A DNA stretch of 64,000 nt from Siphlonurus alternatus (lineage: Eukaryota; Arthropoda; Insecta; Ephemeroptera; Siphlonuridae), in assembly GCA_949825025.1 (NCBI GenBank), contig OX463779.1, forward strand, positions 33,180,203-33,244,202. The letters run 5' to 3'. The first letter of the stretch is position 1. Each line of letters starts with the position of its first letter. Both the position numbers and the translations under genes were made by a program. Below are positions 48,367-62,811 of this stretch, in pieces. The notes beneath the pieces are model-generated. The model saw only the letters and a list, made by a program, of their open reading frames with translations, was not told the DNA's origin and searched no databases.

Positions 48367-48494
48367 TACCTGTGCTTGTACCAAGCCGCCAACGTACGTT
48401 TGTTTTTATTTTTGAACATCAGCTGTTCCGTTTCTGGTTTCCCGCCTGGACCAGAGAGAGACGAACCGAAACAGTTGTAGGTTTTGACGGTAGA
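48367..48494 (-). other. Candidate 5' exon of the TBC gene
   Basis: Minus-strand sequence after TTTTCTGCAG reads open through MFKNKNKRTLAAWYKHR, with possible donors at AAGCACAG/GTACAA or downstream. It lies only about 0.2 kb from the CDC23 start codon, and no exon phase joins it cleanly to the exon at 44796. It may be coding, untranslated or unrelated. Confidence 0.3.
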
Positions 48495-48715
48495 GGACAC
48501 AAGTCTGCAGAAAATGAATGAATGCATGATATAACTTGGAATGAAGGAGGAAGGAATGAAAGTGAATTTAAAAAAGAGACTGCCGCCAAGCACAAGCCGG
48601 TTATGTGTTATGTTTTGATTTCAATATTGGGAATATTGTCTTTTAGTAACTTTATTAATGAAATCTGAAGCTGTAGCCGTGATTTCATAATTAATTTGAT
48701 ATTAAGTATTCAATC
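48495..48715. promoter_or_regulatory. Probable bidirectional promoter region (TBC gene / CDC23)
   Basis: The two genes diverge from here, with about 220 bp between the candidate minus-strand exon and the CDC23 start codon. No TATA box is evident for either gene. The call rests on position only. Confidence 0.4.
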
Positions 48716-51700
48716 ATGGTTGAAGATTTAAAAAAATTAGATTTGCGACTGATAAAGGCTGATATAAAGCGAGGTTTAGTTGATTGTTTACAGAGGGGTT
48801 TAGTGACAACTTCAAAATGGTAAGTTGTTTTCTCTTTGTCTGTGTTTCTAGGTTTCTACTGATACATTCAACGATATTTGCCTCACAAATCACTGAACTC
48901 ACCAATCTTTTATAATAATTTCAATTTGGTTTCAGGCTCTCTGAGATCAAACTCTCGCTTCGGGATGTCAAGGTAGACGACAAAGACCTTCAGTTTTTGT
49001 CAGAACCTTTGTTAGAGGTGGATCAAGACGACTATGACATGGCTAAGATATTACTTGATATGAAGGAATTCGATAGGTATGTATTGTACAGTCTATATTA
49101 ATGTCATTGTGAAAAAAAAATCTTTCCATTAAATGTTGTTGAAGCCCCCAAAAAAAAATAATAAAATAAATTAAAATTTTTGGGGGAATCATATTTAATA
49201 TAATATTATACAGAATGCTACAGTATGATCTTGCATGTAAGCTCATCTGTATAATATGCATCATATAGTCCTTCAAGGGAGGGTTTGATCATCGATATTG
49301 CCAATTTTAAACATTTTCCGCTCCCGGTTGCTATATGACCCGCGGCTATCGGAAGTGCACACATACATCATTTCCGACAATATCGATGGTCAAACTCTCG
49401 CTTGAAAGACTACATATACATATATATTCACAGTACATTATGCATATGCATACTGTATGCCCTCGCATATGCGTGAACAACACTACAGACACAAACCTAT
49501 ACCGGTAACACATAATCCCATATAGGCGGGATGTGATAAAAGGGGCAGGTTGCGCTTTCCAGGTTGTACGACAAAAATTGAAGCGTCCTCCATTGTGCAA
49601 GTTACCCGATAAAAGTTAAGTTGTGTAGGCGTGGATTCCCCATAGTCAAGCCCACTTCCCTACCCCATTTTTGTTACTTAATGTGGACAGCTTATTTCCT
49701 TTAAACAAAATTAACTTTTGAGATGACCTTAAAGAAGAGTGAGCAATTTCATTTTTTTTGAATATTTTATTTTCTAAAAAATAGTTTAACTTGCCCTCTA
49801 TTGAGAAATGAAAACCAAAAAATTCAATCTCAGATAGCTTCACCACAAAAAATTCCCAAAGTTGGTGTTTCGGAGGCCTTTAAAGTAAAGTGCGCGCTAG
49901 AAAAAAAAAGTTGAGTTAGTATTTTCTAAAAATAGTTCAAGTCGTCCTCCATATCAAACCAAAATTAAAAAAATTCTATCTCAAATAGGTTTGCCAGAAA
50001 AAAATTCCAAAGTCAGAGTGAACGCGTCGCTTAACATGGGGCCTTACCTGACAAAAACCCTCAAATATCTCGAAAAAATACACCGTTAGGTGGTATGAAA
50101 AAAATATAGTGATGTTCTATGACCCAAGCTTTAACCAAAAACCGATTAAAAAAAATTTCTCTCGAATCCATTTTTCCGTAAAAAAAATCAAGAAAATCTA
50201 CCATGTTAATTCCCATAAGATTTTTTATTATCTTTTTTTACGGAAAAATGGATTCGAGCGAAAAAATTTTTTATCGGTTTTTGGTTAAAGCTTGGGTCAT
50301 AGAACATCACTATATTTTTTTCATACCACCTAACGGTGTATTTTTTCGAGATATTCGAGGGTCTTTGTCAGGTAAGGCCCCATGTTAAGTGACGCGTTCA
50401 CTCTGACTTTGGAATTTTTTTCTGGCAAACCCATTTGAGATAGATTTTTTTTAATTTTGGTTTGATATGGAGGACAACTTGAACTATTTTTAGAAAATAC
50501 TAACTCAACTTTTTTTTCTAGCGCGCACTTTACTTTAACATGCATCCTTATGGAACAGAAAATAGCTTTTTACTCCAACTTCGTCTGAACTATGGTACCA
50601 ATTAAAAAATATGTACGTAATCTATGATGAATTCTTTAATGGATTTTTGAATAAAAAAAAAAAAAATTACGGAGCCGTTTTCCGGAAAAAAATCTTGAAA
50701 ATCCTTATGGGAATTAACCCGCAAAAATTTCAATATTTTTTTCCAAAAACGGCTCCGTAAAAAAAAAAAATTATTTGAAAATCCATTAAAGAATTCACCA
50801 TAGATTACGTACGTATTTTTTAATTGGTACCATAGTTCAGACAAAGTTGGGAGTAAAAAGCTGTTTTCTGTTCCATAAGGATGCATGTAACACCAACTTT
50901 GAGAATTTTTTGTGGTGAAGCTATTTGTGATGGAATTTTTTGGCTTTCATTTCTCAATAAAAGGCAGGTTAAACTATTTTTGGAAAATAAAATATTCCAA
51001 AAAATGAAATCGCTCACTTTACTTTAATTGTGAGTTAGCCCATCCTGTGCATGCTGCCTCTCCCAAAATTTCTCGTTTTCCCGATCCACTATCCTACAGC
51101 TGAATGAGCTGCTGCTGTGTAGAGCCTTCACCCTAAAAAAGTCCCTGCAACAATAGATAGCTGGTAGTGTTGATGTATTTCGTAAAAATAGCATCAACAC
51201 AGACAAACAGGTGGTTGAGGCATTGAGCGGGATTTTTGGTCCTGTTTGTTCCAATCGTTTCCCCTCAAAGTACGCCTTTGTATTATTAGTGTCCAGTCCA
51301 TCGACACAAAAAAAGGCAGCAGCACTGGTTGTCCCTATCTCTTAACATGTCACCGTCCACTGATACCCCTCTCACAGCAGTTCAGATGACGTCATGCTAG
51401 ACGTAAACACGGTTTATCTAAGCGGGCCTAAAAATCCCGCTACATGCTTTGTCTGTTTGTCTGTGGCATCAACACAAAAGCCCTGTTTGTTGTCAATTAA
51501 AAGAAATTTTTCTAGTGGACAGCTTTACAAGAAATACATACCGGGTATATTATATGGTTGTAGAAATATGTAAAGTAGAGGAGAACTCTACATATTTCTG
51601 TAGAACGCACTTGTTACTCAGTTCTTGTTGACCAAGTTGTATAATATGGATACATTAATAGTACTGTAATTTATATTTTCTATTTTAGTATCTTCTTTCT

Positions 51701-54700
51701 TATGCATTTGTTCTGCCATTTGTTACTTCTACTTTTTTTTTATAAAGCCTGGTTCCAAACCCGAAGTAGTTATATGCTAGGTTGGGTTTACAAAGAGCTG
51801 GGAGGTTAAAATTCATTCATTTGTGACCAGTGCCCTACAACAGGGTTCAGTTGAAGCAAAAAAATTTACAAATACGTGTAAAGCTAATACATATAGAGAG
51901 AGCTATATCAAATTTCTCTTCTCTTGCCAGGCAACGATTCAACATTGCAGAGCATCTGAATAGATGCCCTCCGTTGTGGAGTTCCTAATTACAATTAATT
52001 AATTAATATATATATATATTATACCTTTATGAGACTATTTTGATATGACTTTATTTCTTGCATTTATTCTTTTTCAGAAGTGCATTTTTTTCCAAAAATA
52101 GTAAGCATCCAAAGATGTTATTTTTACACCTTTATGCTAAATTTCTTTCAATAGAAAAGAAAACTATGGATAATGTAACGGAAGTGTCATCTAGTAAGTA
52201 TAATACTTGAACGATATTATGATTGTCCAGTTACTACAGTACTAACTATATTATGCTATTTGTTAATACAGCTGTACCTGTAGACTCCATGGAACAAGAG
52301 GGTCTAAGAGAGCTTCTTGGTACACTGAATAAGATGGTCAGTGGTCCAGGATCTTCAATGAGCAGCAGCTCTCCTCTACGTCTCACTGATGGCTTTATTC
52401 TATACCTGCATGGTGTTGTGCTCAAAAGACTAAAGATTCGGCAGCAGGCACTTGACAGACTGGTGCAATCACTACATCGCCAACCAATGAACTGGTCAGC
52501 ATGGCTTGAATTGGCACAGCTTGTTACAGATAGAGGCATGGTAAGAATTTTCTTCAAATTTATGCACTAATCATTTTAAATATGTTGTAAAATGTAGCAG
52601 TAATAAATAAATAAATCTTTTACTAAACACAAAAGTGTACATTTTTGCATTAAATGTTCAGTAATGATGTACGGATAGTATAGTTTTACTTCGATGTAAT
52701 TTTGAATACTGTGAAGATTATTTTTCTCGACTTCTCCTGCTGATTTGTGCTGTCAATCAGTTGGTAGATCTGAGCCTGCCTGACCACTGGATGCGCCACT
52801 TCTTCCTTGGACACATGTACCTCGAGCTGCAGATGAATGATGAGGCGCTAGAGATCTACGATTTCCTGCAACAGAACGGTTTCAACAAGAATAGCTACGT
52901 AGTGGCACAGATCGCAATTTCCTACCACAACCGAAGAGGTAAATTATCTCTTCTTAAGACTAGGAAAACCAAGGAACCTTGCACTTGTGTTGTGAAATGT
53001 TTAAAAAAAAGTTTTAAAAAACTGTACTTTTCAAATCAATAAATTTTTAGAATCTTATTTTTAAAAAAGCTAAAAAAATATTGCATTTTAATAGAATACC
53101 TGTACCCAGTATTTTTTTTTTATTTTTTTTTTTTAAGTGTGTACTTAACATCTTTTTATACAACTCAACTCCTGTATTTTTGTATTCGTTCTCGCATTAA
53201 AAGATTTTTTTCAATTTTAATTGCATACTTTGATAGAAAGAAAAGTTTTTTTTTTTTTTTTTATTTCAATTTTCAATATTGGACAATAAAATTTAGTTAC
53301 TTCTCAGTCAGTACTAACCAAAGTTGTGTTTCAGAGGTTGACATTGCATGTGACATGTTCCTACAACTGACGAAAGACGACCCGTTCCGCTTGGAGAACA
53401 TGGACACTTACAGCAACCTTCTGTACGTCAAGGAGGAGCGAGCAGAGCTATCCCACTTGGCCCACCATGTCAGTGGGGTGGACAAGTACCGTGCAGAGAC
53501 CTGCTGCGTCATCGGTAAGGACACAGATACATTATTTGCAATGCAAGTCAATTTATAGAAGTATACATAAAATCATTGTAAACAGGCGTGAATCCAAAAC
53601 CAAATTTGAGGGGGGGGAAGCAATGTTAAAAAAAATGTTAATGTGGAAAATACCTACTGTATATTTGCCCATATTAAATTCTAAAATTCAAAATTTCGGG
53701 AGGGGGGGTGCGGGAGCTGTAGCTCCCCTAGCCATCCCCCTGGATTCAAAATGCTCATCTCATTAGGTCAAACAATCACAGATTCATCATTCATTCAATA
53801 TTATGTCATATCCCTTGCGGGGTAAACCAGCTAAACCAGCAGCATTATTATTTCGGTCATCAATGTCCAAGGCAATTTTTTTTTTCTTTTTTTTTTTTTT
53901 TTTATGTTATTTTAAGTAGTGAGAGGCATAGTAGACCACACGTACCGAAAACATGTTGCTAATGACTTGCCCTGCCAACCAGACTTTAGGATTAATTTAT
54001 CCGCTGACCCACAGAGACAATGTACTCATTCCCTTGAGCCAGGATTTCTGCTGCAGAAACTGCCTTAATTGTCGAGTCAGCGTTACCCGTGTTCAACCAC
54101 TAGGAGACATTAATGTTGCCTCTCTGATTAACCTTTTGAACCCTATTTCAGAAATTACAAATATGTCTGATTAAAAAGCAGGGCATTTTATTTTAACTAA
54201 AGACTACCTTTAATTTTTGAGTACTGTTTTGTATTTTGTTTCGTTGAATGAAAATGTTGACTCTATGTTCAAAGGAAACTTCTACAGCTTGCGGTCTGAG
54301 CACCAAAAAGCTGTTCATAGCTTCCAGCGAGCCTTGAGGATGAGGCCCAGTTTCCTGTCAGCCTGGACACTCATGGGTCATGAGTATATGGAGCTCAAAA
54401 ATACCAATGCAGCAATGAAGTGCTACCGCCAGGCAATAGGTGAGATATATTTTTTCCCCCCTTGATTATCCTACTTAGCCCTATAAATGTTTAATCTGCT
54501 CACTTGGACACTCACTTCATTTGTAGAGTAATAAGTTCAATAAAAGGAGGAGGGAAGTCTGTGAAATATAATTGTATTATCAGTCAATCTCTACTAGTTT
54601 TTTAATTGAACTAATAAATTGTATTCACTGTACTGGTAGTGAAAAAAAACAACAAAATAGATCTGATGAACATTTCCACTGCAATACTTGTAGAAAACAG

Positions 54701-56892
54701 ATTTTAGTAAGATTACTACTATAGTAGTAAATGTAATTACAGTAGTGCATAAATGTGCACTATTTTCACTTATTTTTATTTTATAATTGATTTTTTTTCC
54801 TTTGAAGTAAAATAGTATGTATATTCTATCTCAAAACCATGTTAAGCAATTACTTCAGTACTGTATTGTTAAAACTGTCTTGTCCCTTATAGAAGTGAAC
54901 TGGCTGGACTACCGAGCGTGGTATGGTCTTGGGCAGGCCTATGAGATTCTGAAGATGCCACAGTTCAGTCAGTATCACTACAAGCGAGCCCAGGCCCTCC
55001 GCCCCAATGATAGCCGCATGCTTATTGCACTTGGAGAGGCCAACGAGAAAGTAGAGAAGCCCATGGATGCCCTCAAGTGCTACTACAAGGCACGAAACGT
55101 TGGAGACATTGAGCGCACTGCCCTTCTCAAGCTAGCCAAGTAAGTCAGCGGAGCAAATACACCATACAGTTTAACAAGTTTTGACAAGTTGCTTGGATTT
55201 TTTTTTTTTTTTTCTGTTCTTGTGCCTTTTTATAATATTAAGTCTACTGTCCCTCATCCGGAATACTGAGCTATCTGCCTACCATAACCTTGTGCAGCCA
55301 ACTGTGACTGCAATTATGAGTTGTAAATCGGTACAGCATAAAACTCAAAATTGATCTCACCTGATACTGTATATCATTAAATATTGCACATGATCGTGGT
55401 AGGCAGATAGCTCATTATTTAACATGATTTTTGCTCATTATTCCAGACGAGGGACAAAATAGGATTTGTAAACTGTACTTTTTTTATTAATTTATTACTA
55501 TGAACACTTATTTATCATCTTAAAGGTGTTTCCTACTTATTAAGTTCACCTTGATTGCAGGCTGTTTGACAAGCTGGCCAAGCAGAGTCATGCTGCAAAC
55601 ATGTACTTAGAGTATGTGGCTGAAAGCCAGCGTCTCACAGGACTCGACTCGGGAGGTGTAGCAACCACAGCTGAGAGAGGGGATCTGGCTCAAGCGTACC
55701 GTTACCTGGCCAACCACTACCTCAACCAGAACGACCTTGATCAGGCTTGCCTCTACAGCAACAAGTGTCTCGAGTATGATGAGGTAAGTGTCATTCAACT
55801 TTAAGCTGGAATATTGCCCAAATATTTACTTGTTTATTTATATATTTATTTATTTATCTATCTATTTATTTATATTTAAATTCAATAACTGTAACCACAA
55901 TACATAAAATAAAACAATTAAGATACTAGTAAGTACAAAAAAAAAAATTAAACTCAATATAATTACTGTGGTTTGCAATTTTTATGGACATGAAAAATTT
56001 CAATTTTTAGTACAGTATCCAAGAAAATTAGCTAACAGTTTAATACAAAAAGCCTTCATAGTTTATTTTCCTTTAAATTGAAAGTTTATTTCAACAGTGG
56101 AGAATTTTTTGGGAACTATATTACTATATTGTGTGCAATAGAATGTTGCAAGAGGAGGTACAGTAGTTTTATTGTTGAAGCTGTAAATGATTTATTATGT
56201 ATGATGTGTTTAGTTATAGTTCTTGTTGTTATACATGTTTTTGTGTACATCTGGTTGTTTAAATTATAAAATACCAAAATGCAGCTCAGTAAATATTAAA
56301 TAACATTATAGTATTTGTCTTTCTTACTTCTTTGCTTTATGTTTCTAGACAAAGGAGGAGGCAAAAGCACTGCTGAGAGCCATTGCCCAGAAACGAGGAG
56401 TGGAGGAGGGACCCATGCAGGTGCGTCCAGGCAGGCTGGGAAACTTATGAGTTCAAATCGAAGTATCCATTTTTGCTGTCTAGAAAGTAAAGTTAGATAA
56501 GATCTCTAATTCAATGGAAAAAAGTAAGAACTTATAGAGATTTTTTGTTAAACTGTAAAATAATAAAAATTACTCCCTCTTTCCCCAAATTGCAAAAATT
56601 ACCATCTCTGTCCCTTCTTTTGCAAGGAAGTTGAATATGTTATTACTGCACACAGGTGGAAGAGGGAGGCACTGGTACGTCAACCGCCGATACTCCCCTG
56701 CTAGGAGTGAGGTCTGCGGTGCCTCTGAGATTGCAGTTGTCTACGGCAGGCTCCTCGCCAGAGTCCACCCCTCCGCCCCCTGCCACACCCCAGGATGCCA
56801 CGCCCCCTCCCCCTACAGGGGCAGACGCAAGCACACGCAGCGACATGTCCCTCACTGACAGTGATGACACTCCCATGGCCCTCTCTCCGTAA
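48716..56892 (+). CDS. CDC23: CDC23/APC8, TPR subunit of the anaphase-promoting complex
   Basis: APC8 is a TPR scaffold subunit of the APC/C ubiquitin ligase that drives mitotic exit. Eleven exons: 48716-48819, 48936-49076, 52078-52193, 52272-52540, 52761-52938, 53335-53514, 54275-54439, 54893-55139, 55561-55783, 56349-56420 and 56656-56892. All are GT-AG with consistent phase, giving 643 aa (human about 597). Family signatures include [70 protein letters not shown] and [14 protein letters not shown], which form consecutive TPR helices over residues of about 170-530. The C-terminal 80 residues are proline-, serine- and threonine-rich with TP sites, probably disordered and phosphorylated. Intron 2 (3 kb) holds a composite foldback, and introns 6 and 8 hold MITEs. 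Possible polyadenylation signals (AATAAA) lie at about 57227 and 57421. Confidence 0.97.
49265..49414. repeat. Short foldback MITE in CDC23 intron 2
   Basis: The left end TATAGTCCTTCAAGGGAGGG and the right end TCTCGCTTGAAAGACTACAT form imperfect inverted arms that continue through TTTGATCATCGATATTG and CAATATCGATGGTCAAA. Length is about 150 bp, without coding content. Confidence 0.7.
49735..51022. repeat. Composite foldback A-B-B'-C-C'-A' in CDC23 intron 2
   Basis: Three nested or adjacent inverted pairs can be read. B (about 49876-50205) and B' (about 50215-50536) mirror each other, for example GGTTTGCCAGAAAAAAATTC against GAATTTTTTTCTGGCAAACC. C (about 50540-50700) mirrors C' (about 50715-50884) through CCTTATGGAACAGAAAA and its complement. 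The outermost A arms are at about 49735-49870 and 50885-51022. B is the family also found at 21.2 and 58.7-61.1 kb, and C/A sequence is also inside the hAT element at 33 kb. Confidence 0.75.
51190..51476. repeat. Inverted-repeat element in CDC23 intron 2
   Basis: GCATCAACACAGACAAACAG at the left pairs imperfectly with CTGTTTGTCTGTGGCATCAA at the right, and GAGCGGGATTTTT pairs with AAAAATCCCGCT further in. No reading frame is present. Confidence 0.6.
53583..53745. mobile_element. Decayed hAT MITE (35.5-kb family)
   Basis: The left end CAGGCGTGAATCCA, G-rich tracts near both ends and the right end TGGATTCA match the 35.5-kb element in layout. The termini are mutated. It lies in CDC23 intron 6. 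Confidence 0.6.
53770..54180. other. GC-richer intronic stretch of unknown origin
   Basis: CDC23 intron 6 contains CCCTTGCGGGGTAAACCAGC followed by a T tract and about 200 bp of moderate GC content. It may be a SINE or LINE fragment. I cannot assign it. Confidence 0.3.
55248..55455. repeat. MITE of the GAGCTATCTGC family, third copy
   Basis: CTGTCCCTCATCCGGAATAC at the left mirrors ATTATTCCAGACGAGGGACA at the right, with the inner GAGCTATCTGCC / AGGCAGATAGCTC pair. It lies in CDC23 intron 8. Confidence 0.8.
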
Positions 56893-57934
56893 TCTGTGAT
56901 TGACTGACATGATGGCTTTTGTAACAGCCGTTTTTTTCAATTGCTAACTTTGTTTGTTTTTTGTTCTCTTTTAAATATGCTCCTCATTACTGCAGAATTG
57001 TAGCCACTCCATTTAAGATAATCTAAAGAGGGAAGTGTCTTAAATTATGGTAATATTTTAAAACTTGAAGAAATCTGGATCAAAAATTATTGACAACATC
57101 AACTCTAGCCCCTCTATCCATTTATTCAGTTAAAAAAAAAAAAAAAAAAATTGTTGGTTACTCAATTTCCAAGAAATTTTAACAGTAATTAATTAAGTTT
57201 TATATTCTATTAAGCCTAGTGTAAAAATAAAATCATTTTTATACAAATTAATGTAACTCAATTTAATGAATGGAATATTAAAGTTTATGAACAGTGCTGT
57301 ATATGTACATTAATATGGTCACACGAGAAAAAAAAATACATATGAAATTCACTTTATTACCAGCATTTTATTAGAAGGTTTTGTGGCTGCTTTATTTCTT
57401 CTTTTTTTTCTTGTGGTAGAAATAAATTCAACTGCATAAACGTACTCAAAATTATTTTTGCTTTAATACTACTACTACATATTACTGTACTATGTTAGAA
57501 AATATTAACAATAAAAAAAAATCATGCCAAAATTATTTTGAAACTAAATGCAACTAAAATATTATGCAGCTTTAATATATTCAGTAAACAAAAGTTATTA
57601 TCGTGTAACCTCTCGTACTATATATATATTGAACAGAAAAGGGCATATATGTCTTGCCCTCTTGAAACATTTGCTTCAGCTTTAATAAAGTGTTGGTAAA
57701 ATTTTTAATTTCTTTTTGTTTTCCTAAACTTTGATGGATTTCAAACAAAATTAATGTTTAACATTAAATAACTTACTTCCTAATATTGATGATTTTAGCC
57801 ATTCTAATACTCCGGCTATTTTATATTTAAATAGAAAACAATATAATTCAATTTTTAATTCATTATTTTTATTTTGAGCTACTTTACTAATTGTAGAAAG
57901 AAAAAAAAATCAAGGTTTTAAAACTTGATATTAC
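56893..57934. other. CDC23 3' UTR and flank
   Basis: The stretch following the stop codon contains AATAAA-type signals at about 57227 and 57421. Beyond that it is AT-rich, with no further exon. Confidence 0.5.
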
Positions 57935-58283
57935 GGGTAAGGTAACACACCCTGTGTTACAAAAATTCTCGCACATAAAAATTATTAACCACATATCTTA
58001 AAATGTTATCCTCTACATCCCCTATCAGTAGCTAAAATGTCAGGTATACAGATTCAATCTAGTTTTTGAGTTATTAATTTTCAAAGTTGACTAATTTGAT
58101 ATGGAAGTTCCATTTCTCCACATTATCGAAAAAAAAAAATTCATTCATAAATCGAAAATTAGATTGAATTTGTATATCTGATATTTTAGCTACTAATATG
58201 GGATGTCGAGGATAACATTTTAAAATGTTTCATAATTTTCATGTGTGCAGGAATTTTTTAACATTGGGCGTGGTATCTTACCC
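57935..58283. repeat. Foldback MITE (family 1, copy 2)
   Basis: The left end GGGTAAGGTAACACACC mirrors the right end GGCGTGGTATCTTACCC, with TTAA outside the right end and TTAC outside the left. The inner arms share ATCAGTAGCTAAAATGTCAG with the 3.0-kb copy. Confidence 0.7.
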
Positions 58284-58492
58284 TTAAAGTATTAAATTTA
58301 ATCAATTTAATGGCAGCCGGTGAACTAAATTTTGTATCTATAAAATAAAAATTTTACTGAGAAAAAATGTTTAAATTTTTTTATGTAATAGTAAAAATGC
58401 AGGAGGCATATTATCAATGCTCTTTGGCAGCATGCATTTTATATTACAGTAGTAAAATTAAGCACTATAAATTGTATGCTAAACATAAAATA

Positions 58493-58497
<5 letters not shown>

Positions 58498-58563
<66 letters not shown>
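58498..58563. repeat. (AT)n microsatellite
   Basis: An uninterrupted run of about 66 bp. Confidence 0.95.
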
Positions 58564-58573
<10 letters not shown>

Positions 58574-59202
58574 CTGAATCAGTTTTAAAGTACAGTTAAA
58601 TAACACCAACTCAATGACCCCCTAAAAAAAAAAAATAGTTCCAGTGCATCAAAATTAGTTGGAACTTGGAACTAAAATCTGAAAAAAAAATCCAGCTCCC
58701 AATATACGTCCAGAAAATATTTCAAAGCCAGAGAAAATAATGTGTTATTTAATATATGGGGCCTTAATTGATAAAATCCCTCAATTTACTCCAAGAATAA
58801 AAAAGTTCGTGGATCATGGAAAGGTGCATGGTGGCACGATCATGGATTTTCTCAATTTTCTTCATTGGCACGATGCTTTTACCACAAGTGGTTCGAAAAA
58901 ATATTGTGCTGTTTTATGACTATATAAGTTTTAACCAAAATTTGAAATGATTTTGTTGTATACGAAAACGTGAAAAAAATCAAGAAAATTTTGTGAAACG
59001 TACGATATATAGAGGATTTTTTCACTGGAAACTGTGGTTTCGTAATACAATTATTTTAATATTTTTTGGTTAAAGCTCGTGACATAGAGCCCAAAGAACA
59101 TCGGATCTTTTCGTACCGTACCATGCATGTAAATGATTTTTTATTTATTTATTTTTAAAGCTCAAGTTATGGAACGTATGGCTATATTTTTTTCGTACCA
59201 TT

Positions 59203-61031
<1,829 letters not shown>

Positions 61032-61135
61032 CCATCTTTAGCTCGAGTAAATTAATGAGGATGTTTGTCAGGTAAGAGGCCTTTATGTTAATCTACGCGT
61101 TCTCTCTGCTTTTGGGTTTTTTTATTCGTATATAA

Positions 61136-62008
61136 GATATTTGAATTTTTTTAATAAAAGCCACAGACTGCTGTGCACGTCACTTTTCCTAAAAAAAAAT
61201 CGCGTCTGCGGCGGGCTATCTCTCCCCTATCCCCCCTCGCTTCGGGCCCAATTACCAACCCTGACTCTGACACTATATTATTATAGTATTATATATTATT
61301 AAAATTCAAAAAGTTTCGCAATTTTAACAAGTTTACGCCTTGATTTCCTGCAACCCACATCACTCACATGCTCAATAAGTTGCATATATTGCACATTTAA
61401 ATTTTAATAAAAAAACGAAAAACGATAACAATTAATACTGTTTTTTACTTTATTTTTTTATTATTATTATTATGATTTGCTGTTTTCTTCCAATTTTAAT
61501 TACAATTAAATAAATTAATGTTGACGTTATTAAGTTTAAACCATATATTGTGTTTTCTCTCGTATTAATATACACGCATAGTTATATAAATAGCCGGCAT
61601 ATATAATATACACTTGATTATATAATATATATATTATAGCTAACAATAAGTTATACAGGTGTTGCTGCTTAATCATGCAATTAATTGCTTTATTGGAAAA
61701 CTATAAAAAATATATACTAATATGCTGCATGTGTATTATTAATTCATATAATACAACAAAATGTACATAGAAATAATGTAAAATTCTATAATGATTTTAA
61801 AAATAATATATGAATGTTATATATATATAAAAATGTTAAAAAATGTAAATAAAAAATTGTATTATAAATATATGCACTGTATATATAACGTCATATAATT
61901 TAAGAGCAGTTTATGTGATCGAGAGTTGACAAAATTATACACTTACCTGCATGTCATAGAGTGTGGACTTAATTACCTGATATATGATAATTAACAAACA
62001 TAATATTT
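61136..62008. other. Intergenic AT-rich DNA
   Basis: No exon or clear repeat is visible. A GC-richer patch lies at 61190-61265. Confidence 0.45.
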
Positions 62009-62482
62009 GGGGTACTGACCAAAAAAAGTTTTTGTCAATATTTCAAAAGGCATGAGAATTTCATAAAGAACAAGCCCTATTACAGCATTCTACGACAATT
62101 TACTGATTTTATATGAATTTTTAAAACCTCTCAAAAATGACGTCATACCATTGAATCTTAAATGGGAAAATAGATCAGTTAACATTGCCAAATCCCATGA
62201 GATGTAACCAAAACTTCATTTGCAAGGTTTTTAGGTGCTAGAATCACGATAATGAAGGTTTCAAATTTCTACCTCAATAACTTTTCATTTTAGCAATGTT
62301 AACTGATGCATTTTCCCATGTCATTTAAGATTCAATGCTATGACGTCATCAAAAAAAGTTATAAAAATTCATATAAAATCAGCAAATTGTCGTAGAGTGC
62401 TCTAATAGGGCTCATTCTTCATAGAATTCACAGTACTTTTTACTATTATAGTATTGCTAACTCAAATACCGGTCAGTTCCCC
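62009..62482. repeat. Foldback element upstream of the peritrophin gene
   Basis: GGGGTACTGACC at the left end mirrors GGTCAGTTCCCC at the right. The arms of about 200 bp pair through TGACGTCAT, TTTATATGAATTTTTA and CTATTACAGCATTCTACGAC-type sequence with scattered mismatches. It ends about 280 bp before the TATA box of the next gene. Confidence 0.75.
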
Positions 62483-62760
62483 ATTATGCGATTATTATTA
62501 AAATGTTATTTTACACGTATTTTTCTAAACTATTTAATACTTAAAGGAATAATTGTATAATAACGAAAATAATATTTATCAAAAAAGAACACTGGACATG
62601 ATCATAAAAATGATAATTTTGCTTTTCTTACGTAATTGATGTTATTGAAATCTTCTAAAGTTTCCAAACCAATTTGGTTTGTCCCCAGCACGACAGAAGT
62701 TAATTGTCCGATGTTATCTTACATGTGTTTGTCTGACCACTAATAGCCGGTGATGCAGGT

Positions 62761-62770
62761 GATATAAGAC
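62761..62770 (+). promoter_or_regulatory. TATA box of the peritrophin-like gene
   Basis: GATATAAGAC lies about 45 bp before the start codon, which would give a short leader of some 20 bp. Confidence 0.6.
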
Positions 62771-62811
62771 GGCGAGAATAATGTCCCTGGCCGCCACTCG
62801 TTAATATCAAC

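Noticed and set aside
56643..56940. Antisense frames opposite the last CDC23 exon
   Set aside because: They arise from the GC-rich, proline-coding sequence of the exon. The sense strand is the one with splice sites and family match.
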